Shown piece by piece: positions 12,984 to 13,046 of a DNA stretch of 13,046 nt (the stretch's first letter is position 1; each line of letters begins with the position of its first letter). The notes beneath the pieces are model-generated. The model was not told where the DNA came from. It saw only the letters and a list, made by a program, of their open reading frames with translations, and did no database searches. The translations under genes and the position numbers were made by a program. The DNA is from Gammaproteobacteria bacterium (lineage in GTDB: Bacteria; Pseudomonadota; Gammaproteobacteria; Poriferisulfidales; Poriferisulfidaceae), in contig RKRZ01000106.1 of NCBI GenBank assembly GCA_007571105.1, positions 1-13,046 on the forward strand. Direction: 5' to 3'.

Positions 12984-13046
12984 TTACAGAAGGCTGTTGA
13001 CCGTACTGACCAACACTGCAATCAAGGTCATGATGCCGGTCATCCG
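12984..13046 (-). CDS. C-terminal end of a hydrophobic protein (runs off the right edge)
   Basis: The minus-strand frame is open from the right edge to a TAA at 12986-12984. It encodes 20 residues including MTLIAVLVSTVNSLL, a hydrophobic stretch that would suit the last transmembrane helix of a membrane protein. It would lie 60 bp upstream of kdkA on the same strand. It is too short to name, and an open frame of 20 codons can occur by chance. Confidence 0.35.
   Translation of the reverse strand, partial: RMTGIMTLIAVLVSTVNSLL

Noticed and set aside
1..13046. tRNA genes, CRISPR arrays, insertion sequences, prophage genes
   Set aside because: No cloverleaf-type sequence, regular direct repeats with spacers, transposase or phage protein was recognised.

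Overview
The window reads as a chromosomal, housekeeping segment of a Gammaproteobacterium with moderately high GC. The support is the gene content and order: topA, a degenerate LysM-type protein, argS with a SPOR protein, fur, a TonB-dependent receptor, thiC, a TolC-neighbourhood methyltransferase-like gene with a rhodanese, then kdtA (waaA) and kdkA. KdtA, KdkA, the receptor and the SPOR protein indicate a Gram-negative with LPS. I cannot place it below class. No prophage, insertion sequence, CRISPR array, tRNA or rRNA was seen.

Layout. 1-936 (minus): 5' part of topA, cut by the window edge five codons past the catalytic tyrosine. 1091-1681 (minus): a hicB-hicA toxin-antitoxin pair in which hicA appears to carry a one-base frameshift near its 3' end. 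1770-2480 (minus): an exported protein with a degenerate LysM-like region, divergent from argS. 2564-4872 (plus): argS and an FtsN/DedD-like SPOR protein, overlapping by one base. 4879-5097 (minus): a small DUF6494-like protein, divergent from fur (5188-5601, plus). 5675-7972 (minus): a large TonB-dependent receptor of the OprC/NosA-like type, divergent from thiC. 8081-12228 (plus): thiC, a Pcm-like methyltransferase, a single-domain rhodanese and kdtA. kdkA (minus) then runs convergently, overlapping the kdtA 3' end by 22 bp. A short minus-strand C-terminus of a hydrophobic protein touches the right edge.

How the genes connect. KdtA transfers Kdo to lipid A and KdkA phosphorylates Kdo, so the right end is an inner-core LPS module. 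ThiC makes the thiamine pyrimidine. Fur and the metal-type receptor are neighbours and may be functionally linked, but the receptor promoter shows no recognisable Fur box.

The window contains no convincing undescribed multi-gene system. The most interesting points are the disrupted HicA reading frame with a recognisable out-of-frame remnant; hicBA lying where related genomes, as I recall them, carry dprA and smg; a REP-like palindrome inside the argS coding sequence; thiC with neither a TPP riboswitch nor a Shine-Dalgarno sequence; and a perfect GC palindrome between the predicted promoter hexamers of the receptor gene.
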